Positions 35,155 to 46,165 of a stretch of 64,000 nucleotides of DNA are shown one piece after another. Where the stretch lies: NCBI RefSeq assembly GCF_000208745.1, contig NC_030851.1, positions 15,412,655-15,476,654 of the forward strand. Direction: 5' to 3'. Made by a program: the position numbers and the translations under genes. Below the pieces are notes generated by a model that saw only the letters and a program-made list of their open reading frames with translations, searched no databases and was not told the origin of the DNA. Each line of letters begins with the position of its first letter. Position 1 is the stretch's first letter. The DNA is from Theobroma cacao. Lineage: Eukaryota; Streptophyta; Magnoliopsida; Malvales; Malvaceae.

Positions 35155-35504
35155 TAGTCCACCGCTTCTTCAATATAATCGACTCCTTTGAAGTCAAAGA
35201 GTCAACCAAAATATCAAAACGTTAGTTGACTACCAAATCTATGTAATCACCCCTTATGTATCCCTTCAAGTATCTTGAATCATTCCAAGCTTCAAATTCA
35301 TCTAATCTTTCAAGGATTCATTCCCCTTTTAAATTCATTCTTCCTAAGCTTCCTAGATTCATAGTGTCCACTATAATTCTCAATCTTTACTCACTATAAA
35401 TAGGGCATTTCATTTCAAATCAAAATCATCCCAAAATTTAGAAGATCGCTTCTATAGCACATAGCCCAGCACCCAAATCTATCCTAAACTTTTCATAGTC
35501 GACT
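35155..35504. repeat. GTCGAC/GTTGAC motifs upstream of ORF3
   Basis: TAGTCCACC 35155, TAATCGACT 35176, AGAGTCAACC 35198, TAGTTGACT 35223 and TAGTCGACT 35496. These are the motif set of this element's LTR (27965-28268). Confidence 0.75.
35394..35403 (+). promoter_or_regulatory. TATA box 150 bp upstream of ORF3
   Basis: CTATAAATAG, identical to the LTR TATA box at 28335. It lies 143 bp before the ORF3 ATG, which would fit an internal promoter with a leader of roughly 110 nt (inference). Confidence 0.55.
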
Positions 35505-35545
35505 TCTCACATTCTTTAGTTCAAAAATCTTCTCAAAATACCTTA

Positions 35546-36704
35546 ATGGCACACCACCAAAATGTCACAAGGTTTCTGCTCAAAGGGTTTAAGCAAGTTC
35601 CTCAAGCATAAATCATTTTCAAGAGTTGAATTTTTCAGATGTTGATGCCCTTGAAAGATACTGGAATAGATTCATTTCATGAAAAGTTTACCATGGTCGG
35701 GTAATTGATTTAGATTTTCTTGAAGAATTTGGCTTTCCATATATTGAAAATTTTAGGGTTTTGGGATGGTATGATTATTTGAAACTCAATCCTCCTATTT
35801 ATGAGAATTTGTCAGAGCATTTTATACTAATGTCTACACACAATATAAAGATGAGAATGATGAAGTCAGGATTTATGAGAATGCATTTACTACTTATGTC
35901 ATGGGTAGAGCACTTAAGATTGCACCAAAGATGATTAGGGAAGTTTTTAGCTTAGAATGTGCACTTGATGCTATGACTTATTTTAGTGACAATTTGATAG
36001 TACAAAAGTTAGAAAGAGAGCTCTAAGTCAATAACGTGGGTGCTGCTAATTCATATGCCAAATTGTCTATGATGGATAGACTATCACATTTGATCATTAG
36101 TAGAACTTTGAGGCCGATACCAAGTAAACACTCATAAGTTTTGGGAAATGACTTATGGTTCATACATCACATCAAGCTTTAAACTCCCATAGTAGGGACT
36201 AAATCTAGTCTTATGTATGGCCAAGTTATCACTCAAATACTTACTCATGTTAACATTGATGTCTCTTTTATGGATGATGTTACGTCTCAACCCAAGATAA
36301 AAAATCTTGACAGGATCGCATTAAGGAGAATGGGTTATGTAGAAGATGTTAAGACAGGAACTTGGGTACATAAAAGAGCTCATTAAGAAACTGATGATGA
36401 TGGTGATAATGATGATGAGGTTATGCCTCAAACAGCTCTAGTAGAACCATCTTTGAGTGCTATGCCATCTAGCTCTACAAGAAACATGAGTACAGATGCA
36501 AGACTTGATGCCATGATAGAAAAGATCAAGGAGAATGCTACACATGTTGATCTTCTGCAAGATACTATTGAGGACAAATTTGTAGAGTTTAACGCTCTGG
36601 CTTCTTGTCTTGATGATATTAATCAACATATTTGACGCATTCTTAAGCAACAAAAATCCTTAGAAGCCCACATTGTACGACTCCTTTCTAAAGTAAGACA
36701 CTAG
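35546..36704 (+). pseudogene. ORF3, putative plant transposon protein-like
   Basis: ATG 35546 opens MAHHQNVTRFLLKGFKQVPQ. Landmarks in order: DALERYWNRFIS, a stop, KVYHGRVIDLDFLEEFGF, GWYDYLKLNPPIYENL, a frameshift, FYTNVYTQYKDENDEVRIYE, TYVMGRALKIAPKMIREVF, RLSHLIISRTLRPIPS, LMYGQVITQILTHVNID, RMGYVEDVKTGTWVHK, then an acidic linker, a Ser/Pro stretch and a helical C-terminus (ARLDAMIEKIKENATHVDL and ILKQQKSLEAHIVRLLSKV). The stop at 36633 fits CGA to TGA. Collinear with the minus-strand copy at 385-1493 plus 12274-12371. The domain family is uncharacterised; a role in the element's cycle is inference. Confidence 0.7.
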
Positions 36705-36930
36705 CTAAGATGACTAGCGCTTCACTTACTCATGCATTTCATCATCATGTTTATATTTATGTGTGTAACATGAATGCTTAATTACATTTCTGTTTATATT
36801 TTTTTTAACTTCATGAACTTAAAGGATGTGATGCCCACATTATTTTGATTATATATATATGTAGAATTCTTGATGATGATTTATATTTTATCTTGGTTGC
36901 AATAGTTGAATATATTTTCCTATGATCTGC

Positions 36931-36967
<37 letters not shown>

Positions 36968-37400
36968 GAATATATCTTGATTTAATGCCTTCATATTATG
37001 ATGATTGGATATATTTCTTGATCTATTGATTGAATAATTGCATGTAAATATATCTCAATGTTTTGGTTTGATGAGTTAAGATCATTATTGAACTTAATTC
37101 TTATTTATACTTGATGATTATTACTAACCATTATCTCTTAAGTTTAAATATTCAAAGCTCACGCTTTTTAACCTTTTTGATATAACAAATAAGGGAGAAG
37201 GTTCATGAGCACATTGAAATGCTTTGAAATGCTTTTATGTTAGCTGAATTTGTCTTGGAAACATTTTTGAACATCATGCGTAAATTGAGGGGGAGATTTT
37301 TTAAAGTTCATATTCATATCTTATATCCTTCTCATTTACACTTAAATGTTTTCAACAAGAGCATAAAGACTAATTAAGTTAGGGGGAGGTTTCAAGAAAT
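36705..37400 (+). other. 3' non-coding region with two polypurine tracts
   Basis: Contains (TA)n at 36935-36963. ATTGAGGGGGAGAT (37284) and TTAGGGGGAGGTTTC (37379) are two PPT-like tracts about 95 bp apart. The 3' LTR expected next is missing. Confidence 0.6.
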
Positions 37401-37691
37401 TTCAAATGCAATATGCTCATGTAGGCCTGTGTAGTGGTCGGTTGCAACCAAGCAATCACCTGCATACGATAGCAATCTTTGACTTCGATTCAGTCGTCGA
37501 AGGGGATTCCCTCCCCTCGAACCAACCGAACAACCAATGTACAAATTTTGTTTCTAGATTTTGAGGGAGTGAAATTTCTATTCTACCCTTCATTAAACCA
37601 ACCCAAATCACCCTAGTTGGCCTGCCCCACTCCTTTGATAAAATCCCCAAATCTTGCACTTTCCTAAACCTTAACTCTCCTAATCAGCAAC
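37401..37691. other. Unassigned DNA between elements
   Basis: No ORF with recognisable motifs. May be an older host or repeat layer into which the Tat-like element inserted. Confidence 0.35.
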
Positions 37692-38056
37692 TGTTGTTCA
37701 ATTTTCTACCCACGCAAGTATACGTATCACAAAGATACTATAATGATCAGTAGAGTGTCGATCCCATAAAGAATTGAATTAATTCTTACTGTTAACTACT
37801 AAAATTAACACACCTTAATTTTATCTAAACAATTAAAATTAAAATTAGAACTAATAAACTAAAAACTAAAACTAATCTAAAATATATCAACAGAATTATT
37901 TTATTAACTTCTAATGATTGCAAGACCTAAGATTATGACATCCTTAATCTTCATCTGAATATTATCTCTCTCTCTTAATTTAGTTTAATGGATTAAGTAG
38001 CTAACCTAGAGTTCTAAATTATTTACAAGTCTCTGTCAAATTTCTCATAAAAATAT
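37692..38056 (-). repeat. Outer part of the Tat-like 3' LTR
   Basis: Starts TGTTGTTCAATTTTC and contains GCAAGTATACGTATCAC and TGTCGATCCCATAAAG, wording found in Tat LTRs. Continues, after the LARD, at 47673-47688 and then from 59076. Confidence 0.5.
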
Positions 38057-40734
38057 TGTCACAGCCCAATTTCCAGGCCATGACCGGCGTAAGAACCCAA
38101 TAGGCATAGCCCACTAGGCCCTAGCAATCCTTCCTGTATGAACCTATACATTAGTCCATGTATCATCCATATTCCCTTTTTAAGATCTATAAATCATAAT
38201 TTTCAAATAATAACTTCATTGAAATCAATTCATAAAATCCAAGTATATACTCATAATGGTATTCATTAATCGGAATATACATAAATAGTTTGCCAAACGA
38301 TTCTTAGCAAGTTACATCCAGTTTACATGTACACATTCAAAGACTCTGACCTTCAGTGAAGTGACTTTGGGCGTGGGTGCTAACACTTAGTATCATGACA
38401 AACCTATAGAGCAATGGATAGGGAGGAGCACCTTGTCTTAGGATCCAATCACTTTTAACTCAGATAACCTAAAACATGAAGTTTAAAAAGGTGAGTATAA
38501 ACTCAGTGAGTAAACATAGGAAGGAAACAAGCAACGTTAAGGAAAGTTTAGAAATCATGATGCACTTAAGTTCAAAACAATGCAATTTAGTTTATTTCTA
38601 TTTAAAAACCCCTCATTCAAACCCTTGGCCGTTTAGTCACTTGCTGACGAAAGAGTCATGAACAACAAAGAAGTTGAAAAGTGAAAATTTTAGCAGAGTT
38701 CAAGCAAGTCAAGCATAATAGATTGACTCTCACCGCAGCAAAAAGGCATTTTAGCTGCAATGAAATTCTGGCCAGATAAAATCCAAGGGGCTTTCACTGT
38801 CACCAAAAAAATCCACTCATGCCACATTGCATATTAAATTGAACACATTGACAATACTCAAGTTTTCAATAGTCAATGCAATCACATATTAAATACAAAC
38901 AACTCTATATAGTAAATATATATATAAGCACATACACCACCATCTCACCCAGCTTATGTGCATCCCCCCACATCGTGCACATAGCCAGACACCCCGTCTC
39001 ACCCAGCTCATGTGCATCCCCCCACATCATGCACATAGCCGGACACCCCTCTCACCCAACTCATGTGCATCCCTCCACATCGTGCACAAAATCGGAGTCA
39101 CAGTGTGCATCCCCCCACATCGTGGACAAGCAATATCATCGCTTTATGCATCCCCCCGATCGTACACAAGCAATATCATCATCGTGTGCATCCCCCCACA
39201 TCATGCACACGGGCAATATCACCATCCATCTCCTTCACCATCATCATCACCAGCAGGTGCACACTCACCTCGCACATGCACAGTTGCATTTGTCACACAA
39301 TGGTACCATTTATGACATAATATATATATTTATATATATATATATATATATCAATATTATACAGAAACACATGGATTCATCACACTATCCATTTCATAAC
39401 ATAAAAACATTTCATAAGGGCTTGTTCCCATGCGAGTTTTTAAAGAAAAACCAATAAAAGTTTTAGGGGATTCAGTCAAACATAAATATATATATCCCAA
39501 ACATTTTAATGCAAGTTCACTCACTGGTATTTGTTGAACCTTTAATCGACTCTAACCTCCCTAATGGTCCAAATGGGCTGAGGGGCCTTGTTGGAACCTA
39601 TCACACACAAAAACATCACAACCAATCCAATTTACATTAATATCACTCCAAAATCTATTTCCTAAATCAAGCTTTAATAGCCCTTCCTATTTATCTTCCA
39701 ATTACCATTTGATTTGCTATTTCGTTTCTCTACTTTAGTAACACTAGAAATAGATAAACAATTTCAGCAAATAACACAACTCATAACTCTAATTACTAGC
39801 CATCATCAACAACTTAAAACCAGTCCTAATTCATCACTCACATTGGTGATTGTAATGAAATTTCTTCCCAATAGTCCTTAAGCTAACGTGAAACCTTTCT
39901 TTCTCTCTCTATAAAGTTCAGCTAGTGAGAGAAAGTATTGAAGAAAGACTTTTAAGGGTTTGTTTAAGGTGAAGGAGTAAAAGAGTATGAAAAACCCTAC
40001 AACATGTTGTGTAAAGCATGAAAATTAAGGTTAGTTTGAGAGAGTGATGGAAGCTTGAGAGAAGCTTTCATGGAAGAGAAGAGAAACGTGAGATGGGAAG
40101 AGGAAGAAGAAGAAGTTGCTGGAGAATTGTAGAAGCTGCTAGAAAAGATGAGATCTTTATAGTTAAAGCTTATCTAATTTCTCATGCAATTACAATAATG
40201 CCTTTAACAAGCCACTTGTCTTCCTCCTTTTCTTGTGCAATCTTTTTACTCTTTTGACACTGGGAAAATGTCCAAAATCCTTTGAAAGAGGTCCCTTAAA
40301 TAGCCCCCAAAAGCCCTAGCTTCAAAAATCCCATAAACTTGTTATTTGTGGAAATTATGGTGAAAGCTGCGGCTCTCAATTTCCAACGTCGCGGCGCTCA
40401 AAGGTTTTGCCAAATTCTGTTCTTTTGGTGCAGTACTTTCACTTTAACAATGATTTTGACCACCTTCCCGCCAGAACTGGGCAAAGTGGTAAACATTAAA
40501 GTTGTAGCCCTACCTCTCAGCTTTCTAATGGTCTTAAAACATGTCATTTGGACTTTTGTAGTGGGAGATATAGTTGAAAAATCGAAACATATGCAAATAG
40601 AGCAACAGTCCATTGTGCACCTTTCTTCACCAATTGAAATTATTTTTTATCCTACTCCTATAAAAACATAAAATAAATATAAATATCATAAAATTAGCAT
40701 TGTTAGCCACTATATCAAGGTACGAGGTACTACA
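38057..40734 (-). repeat. 3' LTR of the LARD
   Basis: Matches 44804-47667. Contains a hairpin minisatellite (38945-39215) and a short TA-rich tract (39320-39350). ORFs of 85-193 codons at 38876-39457 are the minisatellite read in three frames and are not genes. Confidence 0.9.
38945..39215. repeat. Hairpin minisatellite, left LARD LTR
   Basis: About six units of the type ATGTGCATCCCCCCACATCG, then TGCACAT. ATGTGCA and TGCACAT pair as a 7-bp stem around a C-rich loop. The homologous array is at 45860-46165. Confidence 0.85.
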
Positions 40735-40750
40735 GTCTCCCCCATTTAAA
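40735..40750 (-). promoter_or_regulatory. Polypurine tract of the LARD
   Basis: Minus strand AAATGGGGGAGAC abuts the 3' LTR start TGTAGTACC. Confidence 0.75.
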
Positions 40751-43700
40751 AAGAATTTGTCCCCAAATTCAAATCGACGTAGGGTGAACAATCAAAGTTC
40801 TAAAATTCTTTTACATCACTTCCGTTGGCCATTCTTAACATAAGATGTTGGCTTATGCATCATATCATCTTCCAATCGTTATAGAAAACTCGACAATGTC
40901 ATAATATATAATTATGTGTACTACTCTTATTGGATAAAAACAATATCGTTCTTCATCTTATGAAGGGAATTCAAATATGCTATTAATTGTGGTCACACCT
41001 TAATCAAATCATCCTTAAATCATCAATTATGCATGTTTACTTAACCATCTACAATTCCTCTATCTTGATCTTTTATCAAACCTTCCAACATTTAAGCATT
41101 TATTTCCCCCATTGACTATAGGTCTAAATTGTCAACCAACCTCTATTCCGTTTTACATACTTCCATGCAAATTCCATTTAAACATTTCACGATACATAAA
41201 GATCAAACACTCTTTATTCATTTCATATGTATTCAATATCATGGATAATTCAAATCCGGTAACCATTAGTAACCATATTCCCAAAAAACAAAACTCCAGT
41301 ACTTTCATGATTGAGCGCTTACTAGATAAATCTTAACTTATACCACGAGGCATTTCAATAAATCATGACATTCACATACATCCTTATGATCTTAACTAAT
41401 CTCTTTAATCAATAACTCAACCTCTCAAGGTTAAAGTTACTCAAAATTTTCCTTTAAAGTTCTTTTCCAAGTCTTATCTTGATTACTAACCGTTTCTATA
41501 TTACCAATGTCATAGCTAGTTTGTTCGTCATCAATCACATACAACATATCTAACTTGAAATTGCTCAAATTTATTCCAATTGCCAGATCTCATGACCTCA
41601 TTAGTTTTTCAATCTAAAGATGAATTAAACATTTATCTTTCCTTAAGTGCACTTTAAAATCAAGGAATCATTTACTAAGACCTTTCCAAAATTAACTTCT
41701 TTAGCCCTTTTTACCTTAGAAAATTAAATCCATAATCCTCCATTTTGAATCATGGGCTTTATGCCAATCAAGGCAGATTTTACACTTTTAATTACATGAA
41801 TTCAAATGCACACCTCCTTGCATAAACTATAAACTTTTCCCCAAATCTTCATATATCAAAACTATATATTGAAGTTATACCAAAACTAATACATCATTTT
41901 CCATTGCCCCGTAAGATATTAAATTCATGTCATACTTTTCTATTTATGTACTTCATAATAACCTAACAATTTCTAGCTTATGGTTAAGCTAGTTCATATG
42001 CCAAGCCTCTCAGGCTATATTAAAACATCAAGTTTGATCACAATATAATAGAATATGATGAGCTCATACCAAAAGTATAAACACTTACCTTTAAGCTAAC
42101 AACATTATAATCAACTTATTCACTGCCAAAATCATCGATAGATTATCTTAGCCATTATTTAGTGCTATAACCACTGATAGGATATCATCATCGAATCAAA
42201 TTATAACCGACTCTGTATGAGTTTTTTTTTTGTACCAATATGCATCATATATATCCATATATATATATTTCCCAAAAATTTTTAACTTCAAGTAGTCTTA
42301 GGCATAACCAATTCAATAACCCACTTGTAATACTGAAATAACCATCAAATCATGTTTGGAATCATCTCTTCTCACGTTTAATCAAATCATGCTCGCCATC
42401 ATGTGATGATTACACAAAGCCAATTTCGATGTTTTATTTTTCATGCAAAAACCAACCGTTAATTGGCACCATCCTTGGACACTAGGTGTCTTAAAGATCA
42501 ATTTTTCTTAGCCTAAATTCATATTGTAGTATTCCAACTCCAGGTCATGTCTCATTACCAAATCTTTGCCCGTATATGAGTACTTGAATTCTCAAATCAT
42601 CATCTCTTTTCTAAGTAGATCTTTACAATTCCCGTGGAATATTTCTATTCCTTCACTAGTAGTAGTATCATTTAATCAAATTGTATCACCCTCGTTCTCT
42701 AGACATTTGAAACACAATTCAACCTTTACCTACCCTCATCAGACACTTTACCTTCATAATTACTCAAAATAAATTAGAATTTATGGGGGAAGCATATTTC
42801 ACAATTTATGCCTTGCGTCTACAAGTATATCATGACCATAACCTCATCAGGTCTACCTAATGGCAAGATAATCATTGCCTTAAACCAACATTTCCAAGCA
42901 TTCTTATATTTGCAACATATTTTTATACTCATGTGACATATCAATCACGAGTCCCAACTTGACTATATAGCCATTTGCTCTTTGAGCTTTAAGGTTTTCT
43001 CATTGTGAGAAATCTCTTGAATTTATCTCACCAGAATGTTCACAGAGTGGTTGTAAGTCCATGACTTACGATTCAACGTCTAAAGCAGTGAACCCTATCT
43101 CATTGTTAGAGTTCTATCTTTATCTATCAATCATAGCTCCCCTGTACATTTACCTATACATTGTTGGGTTATTCACAAACCACTCACAGCCATCCATATT
43201 CAACCTTTTATAGCAAGTTAAGCTAGTATATTCCCTTATGACTTTCCATACACTTCCAAAACACTTAAACACTTCCTTTAATAGGGTTCTATTGAGAACT
43301 TAAACAACCAAAGGCTTATCTTCAAAGCCACTCATAACTTTAACAGTTCAATATATGCCCGATAACACTTTAGCTCAGTGACCCTATTGGACGTTATTTT
43401 GAGATCTTCCAAGGTGTCCATGTTCTTAATTCAGACCATACCATCTAACTTAGTATATTTGCATTGGTTATCCTTAAACTTCTTATGCTCGTTATAATAA
43501 TATTCATATTTCTCCCATCATTTGTCTCACTTTTTTTTTTTTCACATACCCTTATATAAGGTAGTAAAGAAACTCATCAATTCTTAACTATTTACATCTA
43601 TAGGATAGACAATCCACTTAATATTTGCACCTTGCCTTTGCAGTCATATAAATCAAAACTTCCTAAACTTAGGATGAAAAAGCCCCCTTTTTGAGCTTAT

Positions 43701-44787
43701 CCAACAATCCACATTTCCTAAGTCCCTTACCTTTGGAGAAGTCACATTTAAGGCTAATCATTTTCATCATAGTTTACATAATCCAAATACACTCTTAAAT
43801 TGATCTTTAAAGCAATTTGTCTATCAAGCTCAAATATAGGACTTCATATGGCATTGAGACTAAAATCAACATTTCTAAGTCATTTAACTTCAAGCTACTA
43901 AATCCACAACTAACCCTTTAATCCTTTAACTTCACGCTAAGCATAGCAAAATTCACGCTCATCCTTAGAGTAGAGTTGTTTACTAGCCTTTTACTTCATG
44001 ACCACATATCAATAACAACAATCATCGATTTTCACCCTTGAGTTAATTCATGTACTTATAACCATACACCATAATAGGTTAAATCAAACCTTGGAATCTC
44101 ACAATTACTTAATCGAAATCAAAACTAACTCCATCTAAGCTGCTATACACATATTCAATATGTATTAGCAGATAAAATATTTCATAACCCCAACACCATT
44201 TATGTATAAGTATAACAGGATCAATTAATGTAATGCACTTACCTCTGTGCACATAAGTATTGGTTTGCAGCTCCCTCAATACTCAAAGTTATAAACTTCA
44301 AGTGAATTACAACCATCACTATTCGTTCCGGTCAAGTATGCCCGTTATTACCTTTATCACACGTGCTCCTTTATATTGACCTCAAATACAATCCATAGTC
44401 ATCCAATTTTCTTCCCATTGACAATCATGGGCTCAAGTTATAACTCCACCAAATGAATGAGTTATTACGGACCTATTAGTCTAGTTACATTTCCCTCCAT
44501 CCTTAATCGGGGGGATATACCATCACACGAACCTTTTTATTAGGAATGTTTACTTAAAATCTTCCAACAATGGCACGTGTCTCGGGTGATATCTCAAATC
44601 TAGACGACGGCACCACTTATGACCTTTATATGAGGTTAGCAAAAAGGTAGGTTACTAAGAATAGGAGTTTATATAGCCTCCCACCTATGACTTGTGCTGC
44701 AGTCACAAACCATAAACAAGACTTTACATTAACTCCGACAACTCCGCTGACTGAAACGAGAATCCCTAGGACTCAACTAAACCTAGG
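40751..44787 (-). other. Non-coding interior of the LARD
   Basis: Four kb of AT-rich, plus-strand pyrimidine-leaning sequence. Short ORFs only (at most about 75 codons). I searched for zinc knuckles, DSG, YVDD/FIDD and HHCC/DDE patterns and saw none. Confidence 0.7.
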
Positions 44788-44799
44788 GCTTTAATACCA
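44788..44799 (-). promoter_or_regulatory. Primer binding site of the LARD
   Basis: Minus strand TGGTATTAAAGC, two changes from the initiator tRNA-Met complement, four bases from the LTR. Confidence 0.75.
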
Positions 44800-45659
44800 A
44801 CTTTGTCACAACCCAATTTCTAGGCCATGATCGGCGCAAGAACCCAATAGGCATAGCCCACTAGGCCCTAGCAAGCCTTCTTGTATGAACCTGTACATTA
44901 GTCCATGTATCATCCATACTCCCATTTTAAGATCTATAAATCACAATGTTCAAGTAATAACTTCATTGAAATCAATTCATAAAATCCAAGTCTATACTCA
45001 TAATGGTATTCATTAATCGAAATGTACATAAATAGTTTGCTAAACGATTCTTAGCAAGTTACATCCAGTTTACATGTACACATTCAAAGACACTAACCGT
45101 CAGCAGAGTGACTCTGGGCGTGGGTGCTAACACTTAGTATCATGACAAACCTACCGAGCAATGGATAGGGAAGAGCACCTCGTCCTAGGATCTAGTCACC
45201 TTTAACTCAGAGAACCTAAAACATGAAGTTTAAAAACGTGAGTATAAACTCAGTGAGTGAACATAGGAAGGGAACAAGCAACATTAAGGAAAGTTTAGAA
45301 ATCATGATGTACTTAAGTTCAAAACAATGCAATTTAGTTTATTTCTATTTAAAAACCCCTCATTCAAACCCTTGGTCGTTTAATCACTTGATGACGAAAG
45401 ACTCATGAACAACAAAGAAGTTGAGAAGTGAAAACATTAGTAGAGTTCAAGCAAGTCAAGCATAATAGATTGACTCTCACCGCAGCAAAAAGGCATTCTC
45501 GTTGCAACGAAATTCTGGCTAGATAAAATCCAAGGGGCTTTCACTGCCACCGAAAAAAATCTACTCATGCCACATTGCAGATTAAATTGAACACATTGAC
45601 AGTACTCAAGTTTTCAACAGTCAATGCAATCACATATTAAATACAAATAGCTCTATATA

Positions 45660-45660
<1 letters not shown>

Positions 45661-45701
<41 letters not shown>

Positions 45702-45800
45702 TANNNNNNNNNNNNNNNNNNNNNNNNNNNNNNNNNNNNNNNNNNNNNNNNNNNNNNNNNNNNNNNNNNNNNNNNNNNNNNNNNNNNNNNNNNNNNNNNN

Positions 45801-45834
<34 letters not shown>

Positions 45835-45838
45835 TATA
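45661..45838. repeat. (TA)n microsatellite with 97-N assembly gap
   Basis: TA dinucleotides run into N at 45704 and out of N at 45800. The gap reflects an unresolved repeat length. The corresponding place in the left LTR (about 38917-38930) holds only a short TA tract. Confidence 0.95.
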
Positions 45839-45859
45839 TAAGCATATACACCACCATCT

Positions 45860-46165
45860 CAACCAGCTCATGTGCATCCCCCCACATCATGTACATAGCT
45901 GGACACCCCATCTCACCCAACTCATGTGCATCCCCCCACATCGTGCACATAGTCGGAGTCATCATGTACATCCCCCCACATCGTGCACAAGCAATATCAT
46001 CGCTTTATGCATCCCCCCACATCGTGCACAAGCAATATCATCGTTTTATGCATCCCCCCATATCGTGCACAAGCGATATCATCATCTTGTGCATCCCCCT
46101 ACATCGTGCACAGCTAATGCCATTGTGTGTAACCCTTCACATCGTGCACACGGGCAATATCACCA
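45860..46165. repeat. Hairpin minisatellite, right LARD LTR
   Basis: About seven units, many reading GCATCCCCCCACATCGTGCA. It has more units than the left LTR array, so the array changed length after insertion. Confidence 0.85.

Larger units (their letters stand above)
27601..37400 (+). mobile_element. Sirevirus-like copia element lacking pol, with ORF3
   Basis: In plus-strand order: LTR (27601-29235), Met-type PBS, Gag (29315-34272, interrupted by a 3152-bp insertion), no recognisable protease, integrase or RT, a spacer with TATA box and GTCGAC motifs, ORF3 (35546-36704) and two polypurine tracts (37284, 37378). Gag and ORF3 each match the minus-strand element at 1-19418. No 3' LTR follows the last PPT, so the right end is truncated near 37400. 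The loss of pol suggests a deletion or a non-autonomous form. Confidence 0.7.

Noticed and set aside
38945..39215. Spaced direct repeats resembling a CRISPR array
   Set aside because: Units are adjacent and degenerate, spacers are not unique, and the array lies inside a plant LTR.
38876..39457. Long ORFs (85-193 codons) rich in His/Pro/Cys
   Set aside because: Three overlapping frames of the hairpin minisatellite, repeated at 45870-46256. Repeat read-through, not genes.
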